Part shown: positions 37,060 to 44,211 of the stretch, piece by piece
Numbering within the stretch: the stretch's first letter is position 1
Layout of the letters: every line of letters starts with the position of its first letter
Virus record (IMG/VR): IMGVR_UViG_3300033182_000489
Span: 1 to 64,000 of that record
Source: a virus
Reading direction: 5' to 3' (one strand)
Length of the DNA stretch: 64,000 nt
Program-made: the position numbers and the translations under genes
Notes under the pieces: model-generated
The model's database searches: none
What the model saw: the letters and a program-made list of their open reading frames with translations, nothing else
Told to the model about the DNA's origin: nothing

Positions 37060-37440
37060 ATGAAAGTAGAAATCACCGCGCTTCTCGTCGCTGTCAGTCT
37101 GACAGCCGGGTGCGCCCACAAGACCGTCCTGCGGGACGCCCGCGTCTATCAGGCCGAACTCGACCAGTACGACACCTGGGCTGTCCAGCAGGCCAAGTAC
37201 CTCCGAGGCTTCATCGAGGAGCACTGTGAGTGCGAGTCCGACGCCGAGGGGCCCCAGTTCTCTGATCCCGAGTGCGAGAAGGCCGCCGACTTCGTGCTGA
37301 CCATCGAGGCCCGCCACGACTGGCACAAGCAGATGTCGCTGTGGAACGCCGGGATGATCGAGGAGGAGCCGTCTGAGCAGCCGCCAGAAATCGCTCCCCT
37401 GTCCTGCCCCCTGCCATCCGCACCTGCCGAGGAGGAGTGA
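37060..37440 (+). CDS. Predicted lipoprotein (possible outer-membrane spanin or surface protein)
   Basis: A 126-residue protein, ATG 37060 behind GGAGG. MKVEITALLVAVSLTAGCAH is a short signal peptide with lipobox LTAGC, so the mature protein would start at Cys18. The body is helical with many Cys, Glu and Asp and a Pro-rich end. Lipoproteins in tailed phages include o-spanins and superinfection-exclusion proteins. A TATAGT box lies near 37021. Confidence 0.65.
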   Translation: MKVEITALLVAVSLTAGCAHKTVLRDARVYQAELDQYDTWAVQQAKYLRGFIEEHCECESDAEGPQFSDPECEKAADFVLTIEARHDWHKQMSLWNAGMIEEEPSEQPPEIAPLSCPLPSAPAEEE

Positions 37441-37443
37441 GCC

Positions 37444-37839
37444 ATGTCTGACTTCGCAAACACACTGGAATCCCTGATCCCACTCGTCGGCAACGCTGCC
37501 GTCGCAAAGGCTCAGGGGGAACTCGACGCCCTGGCTGCTGATGCCGATGATCCCACGAAGGCCCTGGTGCTCTCTCTGATGGCTGATGCCGTCGAGAACC
37601 TCGGCCCCGAGGGGGTCAAGATCGCGAAGCGTGAGATCAACAAGTTGCTCCGGGGCGAGACCCCGAAGATCGACTGGGCCAGCCCTCGTGTCGCCAGCGA
37701 CATGGTGGCCGCGCTCCAGAACGCCGAGCGAGCCGAGAAGAAGGCGGCACGGCAGGCGGTAAAGAAGGCCGGGCACGTCCTCGGCACCTTCGGGGCGTTG
37801 TTCTTCAAGGCCGCGATCTCAGGCGCTCTGAAAAAGTAG
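37444..37839 (+). CDS. Helical Ala-rich protein (131 aa), unknown function
   Basis: Starts MSDFANTLESLIPLVGNAAV, 3 bp after the lipoprotein stop. Mostly helices, with a Lys/Ala-rich basic region at about 95-115 and a weakly hydrophobic C-terminus (VLGTFGALFFKAAISGAL) that could be a membrane segment. It may act with the lipoprotein. Confidence 0.5.
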   Translation: MSDFANTLESLIPLVGNAAVAKAQGELDALAADADDPTKALVLSLMADAVENLGPEGVKIAKREINKLLRGETPKIDWASPRVASDMVAALQNAERAEKKAARQAVKKAGHVLGTFGALFFKAAISGALKK

Positions 37840-37847
37840 GCGGCTTT

Positions 37848-37885
37848 GGTTGGAGCGTAGTCGGGCTTCCGTCTCTACTATGAGG
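37848..37885 (+). promoter_or_regulatory. 38-bp early element, copy E7
   Basis: GGTTGGAGCGTAGTCGGGCT, then TCCGTCTCTACTATGAGG, the closest copy to the consensus. An A-run lies 15 bp upstream. Drives the gene at 37928. Confidence 0.65.
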
Positions 37886-37927
37886 GAGGCGTGTGCCTCT
37901 CTCGACTGATGCTGAAACGGAGATCAC

Positions 37928-38122
37928 ATGACCGATCAACTTGCTGCTGCTGCTGTCCTCGTCCTCCTCACCGCTGGAGGGCTCTACTACGTCAAGGTAG
38001 TGAAGTCCGCCGACGAGGCCCGGCTCGCCATCATGGCGTGCATGGCCGAGAAGGGCGACATGCGAGGCCCCCGCTCTCGCGAGTACTACGACGAGTGCTC
38101 GGAGGACTTGCGTCCCCGCTAA
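37928..38122 (+). CDS. Small membrane-anchored protein (64 aa)
   Basis: ATG 37928 behind GGAG. Membrane span at about 5-23 (LAAAAVLVLLTAGGLYYVKV), then a charged tail with two Cys. A one-gene unit between element E7 and the terminator at 38132. Its expression pattern suggests an early membrane-acting protein. Function unknown. Confidence 0.55.
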   Translation: MTDQLAAAAVLVLLTAGGLYYVKVVKSADEARLAIMACMAEKGDMRGPRSREYYDECSEDLRPR

Positions 38123-38131
38123 CCCCACACG

Positions 38132-38171
38132 AAACGCGCCCCCTGGACCTCACGGTCTCGGGGGCGCGTTT
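38132..38171. terminator. Bidirectional terminator between convergent genes
   Basis: A 12-bp stem (AAACGCGCCCCC / GGGGGCGCGTTT) with an inner GACC/GGTC extension. It is followed by a T-run on the plus strand and TTTCG on the minus strand, so it can serve both the 37928 gene and the 38190 gene. Confidence 0.85.
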
Positions 38172-38189
38172 TCGTCGTTGGTGGATTTC

Positions 38190-38399
38190 TCACTCCCCCT
38201 GCGGGTTCAAGACCTCACCGAGGGTGGCGTAGACCACCTTGTTGTCCAGATCCTTCTGGACCCGCTCACCGAGGACGGACTCGGGACCGCCGAACAGTGG
38301 CCGCTCGGAATCCCGCGCCTGGCGTTTCTTCGATGCGGCTCGGGTCACGACTTCGACCTCGTGCCCGTTGCGCCCTCGGATGGTTTTCATACGGCTCAC
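38190..38399 (-). CDS. Small basic protein (69 aa), unknown function
   Basis: GTG 38399 lies six bases after GAGGAG; an ATG three codons later is possible. The product begins with short, basic beta-like sequence (KTIRGRNGHEVEVVTRAASK), then RVQKDLDNKVVYATLGEVL. Last gene of the 38-46 kb minus-strand accessory run. Function unknown. Confidence 0.5.
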   Translation of the reverse strand: MSRMKTIRGRNGHEVEVVTRAASKKRQARDSERPLFGGPESVLGERVQKDLDNKVVYATLGEVLNPQGE

Positions 38400-38409
38400 T
38401 TGTCACTCC

Positions 38410-38952
38410 TCAGTCGAACAGGTCGGCCAGCCAGCCTTCCTTGTTGGCTTCGATGTCCTCGGGGTTGGAGGCGACCCGCTTGCGGATGCGGTCCAGCCCC
38501 TCCTCGGTGAACATCAGGTCCACGTCGTTGCCTTCGGGATCACGGACCTGGAAGGCGACGTAGTAGTCGTCTGCGGCGGCCTGCTTGTCCCGGTTGTCCA
38601 CGCGGGTGAAAACCCCACGCTTGAGGTCAGGAACGTCCTCGGAGTTCTTGCTGGCCCGTGTGCTGGCCTCCGCGTACTCGTAGTCCGTCATCAGCAGGTA
38701 CTCCTCGGTCTGCGCGGACCAGGATGTTTCCACCTTCACGAACAGGTACGACTCGTTCTCCCATTTCTGGGGGTCGAGGTTCGCTACGCGCTTGATCTTG
38801 CCTTTTGCCATGATGCCTCCGACGAGCACACTGTACCCACCGGAGCCGTTGCAGGGGCGGCCCTGTGCGTCGGTGACGCGCCAGCCAAGGCGGCCCTCCT
38901 TGAGGGCGAGGTAGGCGTCAGCGCGGAGGCGCTCGGGGATCAGGCCGATCAT
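38410..38952 (-). CDS. Protein of unknown function (180 aa) with an internal start site
   Basis: ATG 38952 overlaps the previous stop (TGATG). A second in-frame ATG at 38811 has its own GGAGG four bases upstream and a GGGTACAG box before it, so a 133-residue form (MAKGKIKRVANLDPQKWENE) is likely made too. The main body is alpha/beta (SYLFVKVETSWSAQTEEYLL, then DYYVAFQVRDPEGNDVDLMF). No family recognised. Confidence 0.5.
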   Translation of the reverse strand: MIGLIPERLRADAYLALKEGRLGWRVTDAQGRPCNGSGGYSVLVGGIMAKGKIKRVANLDPQKWENESYLFVKVETSWSAQTEEYLLMTDYEYAEASTRASKNSEDVPDLKRGVFTRVDNRDKQAAADDYYVAFQVRDPEGNDVDLMFTEEGLDRIRKRVASNPEDIEANKEGWLADLFD

Positions 38953-39458
38953 CACGGCTCCCCCCCATCTGCGGGGACGCCCTCACTGCGGGGAGGGAAG
39001 AACCGAAGCACATTGGCCTCGATCTCCTCGTCCGTCATCTGACCGATTTCGGCAGCGATCTGGTTGCCGATGTACTTGGTAGCCATGATGCGGGCGTCGG
39101 GCTTGGGTTCGGTGTCCTTCATGGCTTGCCACTCCTCGCGGGTCATGCCCGTAGTTACCCGCCTGCCCCCACTCAACTCGTCGCTCTCCAGCGCCCGCGT
39201 GAAGTTTGCCCACGACTGCGCTTCCTCCCGCGCCTCGCTGGCCGACACGGGAACCACCGTCGCGCCCCACGCCAGCGCCCGCTCCCGCGTCTCGGGCACG
39301 GTCTGCCGCTGGAGCATGTCCAGCAGCCACGCCCGCTCCTCATCAGTCAACGTCGGCCACAACTCCTGGATGGCTGCCTGCACCTCGCGGTAGACGCCCA
39401 AGGAGCGGAAGTGGCTGTAGCGGATGGCGCACAGCAGGGTGGTGGTGATGGCGGTCAT
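38952..39458 (-). CDS. Helical protein (168 aa), unknown function
   Basis: Starts MTAITTTLLCAIRYSHFRSL, with ATG overlapping the previous stop. Mostly helices: LTDEERAWLLDMLQRQTVPE, then REEAQSWANFTRALESDELS. Its ribosome site lies inside the 29-bp repeat that ends the upstream gene. No family recognised. Confidence 0.5.
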   Translation of the reverse strand: MTAITTTLLCAIRYSHFRSLGVYREVQAAIQELWPTLTDEERAWLLDMLQRQTVPETRERALAWGATVVPVSASEAREEAQSWANFTRALESDELSGGRRVTTGMTREEWQAMKDTEPKPDARIMATKYIGNQIAAEIGQMTDEEIEANVLRFFPPRSEGVPADGGEP

Positions 39459-39829
39459 GGCGCAGCCTCCAGCGCAGCCACGAGGGCTTCGGCCTCGGTG
39501 TCAAAGTAGGCCCACAGGGTCCAAGGCCGATAAACGAGGCTGCCGCTTTCCCATGCCTCCCGAACTTGCGCCAGCAGCACGCCCAGGGTCGCCGGGTCGC
39601 GGAAGTCGGGCCACCAGCCCGAACCTTTTGCGGGCCAGCCCCAAGACGGCGTCATCTGATGACCGCCCGCAGACATGACAGGGCACCACTCGCCCTCGTG
39701 GTCGTACCAGAAGCAGAGGCGGTGCTCCTTTGGGTCGGAGCCGTCGTACATCGCGAGCACCCCCGCCGCCCACCGGAACCCCGCCTTAAGCGCCCGCAGC
39801 CCAAACGCCTTCGCTTCGTCGTCGGTCAT
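39455..39829 (-). CDS. Member of a local paralogue family ending ALVAALEAA (124 aa)
   Basis: Starts MTDDEAKAFGLRALKAGFRW; residues about 80-124 contain DPATLGVLLAQVREAWESGS and end EALVAALEAAP. The DPATLG.LL..VREAW block and the C-terminal tail recur in the genes at 40470 and 41035, so the three are related. I recall similar small proteins in many tailed phages, without known function. Confidence 0.55.
   Translation of the reverse strand: MTDDEAKAFGLRALKAGFRWAAGVLAMYDGSDPKEHRLCFWYDHEGEWCPVMSAGGHQMTPSWGWPAKGSGWWPDFRDPATLGVLLAQVREAWESGSLVYRPWTLWAYFDTEAEALVAALEAAP
39456..39484 (-). repeat. 29-bp gene-end repeat, copy R1
   Basis: Encodes LVAALEAAP plus the next gene's GGAGG and ATG. Differs from R2-R4 at one to four positions. 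Confidence 0.75.
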
Positions 39830-40473
39830 TCCGCAGCCTCCAGCGCGGCCACGAGGGCTTGACGGGCAGCGACCCAGGCGGCGGCCTCGGCGGCCTCCTC
39901 GGCGGCCCTAGCGGCCTCCTTGGCGACCCAGGCGGCCTCCTCGGCGGCGGCCTCGGCGGCCCCCCTGGCGGCCCTAGCGGCGGCCCAGGCGGCGACCCAG
40001 GCGGCCCCCTCGGCGGCCCTAGCGGCCTCCTTGGCGACCCAGGCGGCGGCCTCGGCGGCGGCCTCGGCGGCCCTGGCGGCGGTCCTGGCGGATACATCAT
40101 CAATCACCGGCTCCAGCGCCCGGAGCGTTGCGGCTTCGCCGCGTAGACCCGCCGACTCCAGCGCCAGGGGCGCAACCACCCTGGCGGCGTGGTCGGCCAG
40201 AACGTAAGCGCGGGCCTGCTCGGCCTTCGGCGTCGAGTGCGACCCCACCAGCATAGGGGCGAGGTCGTGCAGATAGCGCGCCCGCAGCGCATCCCCTTCG
40301 GGGCCGAAGCCCATTGCATCGTTAAGGGCCGCCGCATACGCGGTCAGCACCGGACAAGCGCAGGCTGGCGCGTCGGTGTGGGGCTCTCCTGCCAGATATG
40401 CCACGGCTTCCATGAGGCACGTCCCATCCTCGCGGGTGGCGTGCGGCCCGTAAGTCAGTGTGTAGTCAGTCAT
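39826..40473 (-). CDS. Phage protein with an Ala-rich repeat helix (215 aa)
   Basis: The N-terminal 90 residues (CLMEAVAYLAGEPHTDAPAC, then LTAYAAALNDAMGFG) resemble a small protein I recall from many tailed phages. The rest is a long Ala-rich helix of imperfect units (AAEAAAWVAKEAARA) that has clearly expanded by duplication. It then ends with the LVAALEAAE tail shared with its neighbours, although the main body is unrelated to them. Function unknown. Confidence 0.55.
   Translation of the reverse strand: MTDYTLTYGPHATREDGTCLMEAVAYLAGEPHTDAPACACPVLTAYAAALNDAMGFGPEGDALRARYLHDLAPMLVGSHSTPKAEQARAYVLADHAARVVAPLALESAGLRGEAATLRALEPVIDDVSARTAARAAEAAAEAAAWVAKEAARAAEGAAWVAAWAAARAARGAAEAAAEEAAWVAKEAARAAEEAAEAAAWVAARQALVAALEAAE
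39827..39855 (-). repeat. 29-bp gene-end repeat, copy R2
   Basis: Same role and reading frame as R1: C-terminal tail plus ribosome binding site of the next gene. Confidence 0.75.
39900..40048. repeat. Imperfect GC-rich repeat array inside the Ala-rich gene
   Basis: A unit of about 36 bp (GGCGGCCCTAGCGGCCTCCT and onwards) occurs near 39901 and again near 40012, with shorter GGCGGC-type copies around it. It encodes the Ala-rich helix. Confidence 0.65.
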
Positions 40474-40874
40474 TCCGCAGCCTCCAGCGCAGCCACAAGA
40501 GCGGCGGCTTCGGTGTGGTCAGATTGCAAGGACGTGCCCACAACTCGCCAGCCATGCACGCCGCCCTCAGTCAGCAGAGGCTGGCAGGTCAGCCAGTCGC
40601 AACCCCATGCCTCCCGCACCAGCCCGAGCAGGCAGCCCAGCGTCGCGCCGTCGTCCAGGTCGGGCAGGTCTGCCTCCCAATCATCCGTCATCTCGTCCAG
40701 GCGCAAGCCGGTATCCAAAGACAGCATCCCAGGCTCCCAGCGCCAGTGTCGGCAGGCGACGGCTCGTTTTGCAAGTTCATTCATCACTCGGTCATCTCGG
40801 TCACAAGTACACTCCTGCTCCAAAGGGCCGGAGTCATAGCCCGCGTCACAGCGAGCGCATTTGTACCACTTCAT
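40470..40874 (-). CDS. Zinc-ribbon plus paralogue domain (134 aa)
   Basis: Starts MKWYKCARCDAGYDSGPLEQ at an ATG overlapping the previous stop (ATGA). Residues 1-25 form a four-Cys ribbon. From residue 31 (MNELAKRAVACRHWRWEPGM) it matches the gene at 41035, then LGCLLGLVREAWG and the LVAALEAAE tail. It appears to be a fusion of a small ribbon to the local paralogue. Confidence 0.55.
   Translation of the reverse strand: MKWYKCARCDAGYDSGPLEQECTCDRDDRVMNELAKRAVACRHWRWEPGMLSLDTGLRLDEMTDDWEADLPDLDDGATLGCLLGLVREAWGCDWLTCQPLLTEGGVHGWRVVGTSLQSDHTEAAALVAALEAAE
40471..40499 (-). repeat. 29-bp gene-end repeat, copy R3
   Basis: Same role as R1 and R2; one base from R1-like sequence in the Val/Leu codons. 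Confidence 0.75.
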
Positions 40875-41038
40875 TCTTCCTCTGCTTCCACGGGTTCCGC
40901 GCCGGTCCCCTTGCAGGTCTTCGCCATGTAGGGTTCGCGGTTGCGGGTCATTATTGAGTGTCCTGCGATGACGCCGTGCCGCGTCAACGGCAGTCGCGCC
41001 CCGCAGGCGGGACATGTTCCTTTCTTATTCTTGCTCAT
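40871..41038 (-). CDS. Small zinc-ribbon protein (55 aa)
   Basis: ATG 41038 overlaps the previous stop (ATGA). KKGTCPACGARLPLTRHGVI, later AGHSIMTR and KTCKGTG: the CPxCG ... H ... C.G.G pattern is common among small phage ribbons. Function unknown. Confidence 0.55.
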   Translation of the reverse strand: MSKNKKGTCPACGARLPLTRHGVIAGHSIMTRNREPYMAKTCKGTGAEPVEAEEE

Positions 41039-41391
41039 GGCGCAGCCTCCAGTGCGGCGACGAGCACCGCAGCGTAACTCTCGTGTCGAGTCTGCCGCTT
41101 GCGGGACGGCGGGTCGATGACCCACGCCCCAAGCGCCTCGCCGTCCAGGCAGGTCGGAAGCCACGCTGGATCGAGCCGTGCGAGCCGCACCAGCGCGAGC
41201 AGACAGCCCAGCGTGGCGGGGTCTTCGAGGTCGGGGGTTGCCCCCGCTGGGACAACCGTATGCCCGCCCTGAGTCCGCCACACACGGTCGCAGGCTACAG
41301 AATCTCCATCCTCATCGACCACCAAAGGCAGCATCCCCGGCATCCACCGCCAGCCTGGACAGGCTACGGCGCGTTTTGCAAGTTCAGTCAT
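41035..41391 (-). CDS. Local paralogue, MTELAKRAVAC type (118 aa)
   Basis: ATG 41391 behind AGGAG, overlapping the previous gene by eight bases. MTELAKRAVACPGWRWMPGM, then DPATLGCLLALVRLARLDPA and the tail LVAALEAAP. Closest relative within the window is the C-terminal part of the 40470 gene. I recall this family from many tailed phages; function unknown. Confidence 0.6.
   Translation of the reverse strand: MTELAKRAVACPGWRWMPGMLPLVVDEDGDSVACDRVWRTQGGHTVVPAGATPDLEDPATLGCLLALVRLARLDPAWLPTCLDGEALGAWVIDPPSRKRQTRHESYAAVLVAALEAAP
41036..41064 (-). repeat. 29-bp gene-end repeat, copy R4
   Basis: Most diverged copy (three changes from R1), same frame and role. Confidence 0.75.
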
Positions 41392-41572
41392 CTTGCTTCT
41401 CCTCACACCGCTCGGCCAACCACCGAATCCCCTTGCGGAGTCGGACACGCTCGTCGGGAGTCATCTTGAGAGGGATGCACCGACACCCGGCGTTGGTGTG
41501 CATCCCGACCGGAACACCGGGGACAAGCAGCACACAACCGCCGTCCCCGCAGGCATAGGGGTTCTGCTTCAA
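41384..41572 (-). CDS. Small Cys-rich phage protein (62 aa)
   Basis: TTG 41572 start (TTGA overlap with the previous stop, GGAG upstream). NPYACGDGGCVLLVPGVPVG, then HTNAGCRCI: four Cys and a Gly-rich loop, a pattern I recall as recurrent in tailed phages, then a helix. Probable metal site, function unknown. Confidence 0.55.
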   Translation of the reverse strand: MKQNPYACGDGGCVLLVPGVPVGMHTNAGCRCIPLKMTPDERVRLRKGIRWLAERCEEKQDD

Positions 41573-41772
41573 GGCTTCTTCTCCAGAAGGGTGGTTACCG
41601 TCTGCCGAAGGTCACGAACCGCCTGTCGGAACCGATGGTTGGAGTCCGAAACGACCTCCAACTCGCCTTCCGTGTAGGTCGTGGCCCCGCTCGCCGGGTA
41701 CAGGGTCATCTTGACCCCTGCCATCGGGTGCCCGTCGGGGACGATGACGGTCATGGTGTCTGAGGGGTTCAC
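41569..41772 (-). CDS. Small protein (67 aa), unknown function
   Basis: Best start GTG 41772 (GTGA overlap, GGAG five bases upstream). Beta-rich N-terminus (MTVIVPDGHPMAGVKMTLYP), then a coiled-coil-like helix (HRFRQAVRDLRQTVTTLLEK). Confidence 0.5.
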   Translation of the reverse strand: MNPSDTMTVIVPDGHPMAGVKMTLYPASGATTYTEGELEVVSDSNHRFRQAVRDLRQTVTTLLEKKP

Positions 41773-41924
41773 TTCTTCTCCGTCTGCCACAAGGCATCCG
41801 TCACCGCAGACTGGATCGCCTGCTTCACCGTGGGCGACTCGCGGGTCCACGACGACATCGCGTTCTTCACGGCCTCGTTGATGGCCGCGTCGAGGTGACT
41901 CACGCTTTCCAGTCTCGTGCTCAT
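41769..41924 (-). CDS. Very small helical protein (51 aa)
   Basis: ATG 41924 behind GGAG, overlapping its neighbour upstream (ATGA) and the next (GTGA). MSTRLESVSHLDAAINEAVK and onwards; entirely helical. Function unknown. Confidence 0.5.
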   Translation of the reverse strand: MSTRLESVSHLDAAINEAVKNAMSSWTRESPTVKQAIQSAVTDALWQTEKK

Positions 41925-41977
41925 GTGTGCTCCTGTTTGCAGGTTCCGCAGACGAGGTACACGGGTTCAGGCTTCAT
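41921..41977 (-). CDS. Tiny CxxC peptide gene (18 aa)
   Basis: ATG 41977 lies a few bases after GGAAGG and overlaps the previous stop (ATGA); its own stop overlaps the next ATG. The product MKPEPVYLVCGTCKQEHT holds half of a zinc knuckle. Coupling on both sides supports translation. Confidence 0.4.
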   Translation of the reverse strand: MKPEPVYLVCGTCKQEHT

Positions 41978-42234
41978 GGTTCCTTCCTTCGGTCGGACTC
42001 CTTGAGCCGAGCGTGGCCTGTCATGATCGGCCACCCATGCGTCGGGTGATTGCAGTCGTATTGGACCCACAGTCGGGTCTTCCCCTCTGGAAGATCCCCC
42101 GACCACTCAATCCGATCACCGGGGTTCAACACCACCTTCTCGATGCGGAGAAACAAGTCCCCCGCCTTCCCGTGAGGATGGTCGAGGGGCTCGTAGGTGA
42201 CCTGCTCCCCGTTCGCATACAGAAGAACGGTCAC
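41974..42234 (-). CDS. Small beta-rich protein (86 aa), unknown function
   Basis: GTG 42234 start (GTGA overlap, GGAGG six bases upstream). VTVLLYANGEQVTYEPLDHP, later DLFLRIEKVVLNPGDRIEWS and a Trp/His-rich end. Beta-sandwich-like. Function unknown. Confidence 0.5.
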   Translation of the reverse strand: MTVLLYANGEQVTYEPLDHPHGKAGDLFLRIEKVVLNPGDRIEWSGDLPEGKTRLWVQYDCNHPTHGWPIMTGHARLKESDRRKEP

Positions 42235-42572
42235 GCCGCACCTCCCAGCGTCCAGTCCTTCGGAGACACGCAGCCGACGTACAGACAGCCGTAGGACTTG
42301 TCGGAACTCACCGCGCCCCCGAACAGGTAGGCGTAGACGGCAACAGAACCGTCGCCTTGCCACAGGTAGTAGAGGCGGTGCTCCAGCCTCAACGGGTGCA
42401 TCGTCCCCCAAGGCTGGAGGTCGGGCACCGCGAACGTCGGCTTCGACTCGCGGAAGAACAGACACTCGGGCTTGAGGACCGGGCGGTTGCTCGCCATCCA
42501 GAGATCCCGCACCGCTTCGGGCAGAGCCTCGTTGGGCACCCGGTACTTCGGGTCAGGCACTTGGGGTTTCAT
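42231..42572 (-). CDS. Protein of unknown function (113 aa)
   Basis: Starts MKPQVPDPKYRVPNEALPEA at ATG 42572. Alpha/beta with many aromatic residues (HRLYYLWQGDGSVAVYAYLF). First gene of the coupled group running to 40470. A weak late-type box (CTATC) lies upstream within the small gene before it. Confidence 0.5.
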   Translation of the reverse strand: MKPQVPDPKYRVPNEALPEAVRDLWMASNRPVLKPECLFFRESKPTFAVPDLQPWGTMHPLRLEHRLYYLWQGDGSVAVYAYLFGGAVSSDKSYGCLYVGCVSPKDWTLGGAA

Positions 42573-42575
42573 CGT

Positions 42576-42707
42576 TCACTCCCGATGAATGGAGTCGTGG
42601 ATAGGGTCACCCGCCCGGTAGGACAGGTAGACGAGGACGAGGGCGAGCCCCATGCCCCCCGACGCGACGAGGGGGAGTAGGGCGAGTTTCTTGAGGCGGC
42701 GACACAC
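42576..42707 (-). CDS. Very small membrane protein (43 aa)
   Basis: GTG 42707 start with a weak GGCGG just upstream. A basic N-terminus precedes one membrane span (LALLPLVASGGMGLALVLVY) and a short polar tail. Placed between two longer minus-strand genes; plausible but short. Confidence 0.4.
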   Translation of the reverse strand: MCRRLKKLALLPLVASGGMGLALVLVYLSYRAGDPIHDSIHRE

Positions 42708-42711
42708 CGCC

Positions 42712-44115
42712 CTACTCGATGGTGAGGGTGAGAGTGCCCGTGAACCCAGCCGCCTTGAGCGCGGCCTTGACCTGCTCCAGCGTGGCGAGAGGGTTGGAGG
42801 GGACGTTCCCGGACGGCTGCTCGGCAGCGAGGGCGTCGAAGGCATCCGCGATGTCAGCCCGCAGTTGGTCGCCCAGGGCCTTGACCCGGCTCCCGATGTC
42901 GCTGTCGGGAGCCTGATCCGACCGAAATGCGACCCGCTCCTCCAGAGCCTTGATTCCAGCCGCCATCTGGCCGTTGGCTCGGTTGATGTGGGACTCCACC
43001 TCAGCCCGAATCTCCTTCTTGAAGGTCGAGAGGTCTTCCATGATCTCCAGGATGGCCGCCGTGTTGCTGTCCACCGCACCGTCGTGGGGCGTGGCCACCA
43101 GAGGCGTGGCCGTCGTCGTCTCGGTCCCCAGGTTCAAGTACCACTCCACGGCGTAGGACAGCCGGGTGTCGGACCCCTTGTCGGTGATCTGCTTGTAGAC
43201 CTCGTAGAGGCTCGTCTTTCGGACCTTGTGGCCTTCGGGCAGGACCAGGTAGACGAACATCGCGAACGCGAGGGGCTTACCGCTCACGAGGGGCTTCAAG
43301 GCCCGGACCAGATCGCGCTGGATGGGAGCGCCCTTCTCGGCGCGGGACTTCCACGCGGAGACGAACTTGTCCTGCTGTCGGTCGGTGAGGTCGGTCGTGA
43401 TCATGCGCTGGGCGCGCTCCCACGCCTTGTTCAACTTCGCAGGGGTGTAGACCTTGCACCAGTTTTCGGTGGCCTTCACGGTCTCCCAGGGGACAGACTG
43501 AGTGGGGTATTCGGGCATGGGCGTGGCCTCCTGGGTCACGGGAGCCTCCTGGGTCACGGGAGCCTCCTGCTGGAGAGGTGTGGGTTCCGGGGTTGTGGGT
43601 GTAGGCTCCTGGGTCACGGGAGCCGCAAAGGAAGGTGCGGCGAACAACTCGCCGACAACGCTTGCGACCAGTGCTTTGGAGTCCGCCGCCATGGACGGGA
43701 ACTGGTCGTAGAGGGTTTGGGTGAGATGGCGCGCGACGTCCCCTCGACGGTCGCTGGGCCGGGCCTCCATGAGGGCTTTCCCCCACTCCAGCATCTCGCG
43801 CCGAACGTCGCCGACCGAGATGGCAGCGGTGGGCACAGCCTTGGGCTGAGGCGCACTCTGGGCCTCGATCTTCGCCAGTTCGCGGCGCATCCCTGATAGG
43901 CCGTCCTCGTAGATCACGGGTCGCCCCGTCTCCTTGTGCCAGTGCTTGTAGGAGTCCGTGTGGCGCATGGAGGCTATGCGGACAATCAACACGTCGTAGG
44001 ACGGGGGGATCTTGGAGGGGTGACCCCCCAGGCAATAGACCTCGTGCCCATCCTTCGTAAGTTGGCGTAGGTGGGTCTTGCAGTGCTTCTGGGCAGAGAC
44101 GATTCCGATCTTCAT
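42712..44115 (-). CDS. Large accessory protein with DUF2325-like N-terminus (467 aa)
   Basis: Residues 1-85 (MKIGIVSAQKHCKTHLRQLT, then YDVLIVRIASMRHTDSYKHW and RPVIYEDGLSGMRRELA) resemble DUF2325, a small Rossmann-like domain. After a Pro/Gln/Thr linker with repeated EAPVTQ units (about 165-205), residues 210-330 form a helical domain, then a coiled coil. C-terminal LEQVKAALKAAGFTGTLTLT. Function unknown. A degenerate late motif lies near 44160. It is the largest gene of the accessory run. Confidence 0.5.
   Translation of the reverse strand: MKIGIVSAQKHCKTHLRQLTKDGHEVYCLGGHPSKIPPSYDVLIVRIASMRHTDSYKHWHKETGRPVIYEDGLSGMRRELAKIEAQSAPQPKAVPTAAISVGDVRREMLEWGKALMEARPSDRRGDVARHLTQTLYDQFPSMAADSKALVASVVGELFAAPSFAAPVTQEPTPTTPEPTPLQQEAPVTQEAPVTQEATPMPEYPTQSVPWETVKATENWCKVYTPAKLNKAWERAQRMITTDLTDRQQDKFVSAWKSRAEKGAPIQRDLVRALKPLVSGKPLAFAMFVYLVLPEGHKVRKTSLYEVYKQITDKGSDTRLSYAVEWYLNLGTETTTATPLVATPHDGAVDSNTAAILEIMEDLSTFKKEIRAEVESHINRANGQMAAGIKALEERVAFRSDQAPDSDIGSRVKALGDQLRADIADAFDALAAEQPSGNVPSNPLATLEQVKAALKAAGFTGTLTLTIE
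43526..43624. repeat. 18-bp tandem repeat in the linker of the 467-aa gene
   Basis: GCCTCCTGGGTCACGGGA occurs twice in tandem from 43526 and a close third copy starts near 43604. It encodes repeated EAPVTQ. Confidence 0.7.
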
Positions 44116-44211
44116 GGGGCAGTACCGGTTGGAGGATCACCCGCTCTCCTTTGGCGGGGTATCCGGTACTACCGATTCGGGCGGCGTTTTAGCCCCCCTC
44201 GGAAAAGTCCT

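Noticed and set aside
38190-38260. GGTTCAAGACC resembling a tRNA T-arm
   Set aside because: No acceptor, D-arm or anticodon stem can be folded around it, and it lies in a coding region. No tRNA gene was found anywhere in the window.
39859-40146. Gly-Pro-rich plus-strand frame that looks collagen-like, and possible CRISPR-like repeats
   Set aside because: It is the antisense reading of the Ala-rich repeat helix. The repeats are of uneven length without spacers, so they are not a CRISPR array.
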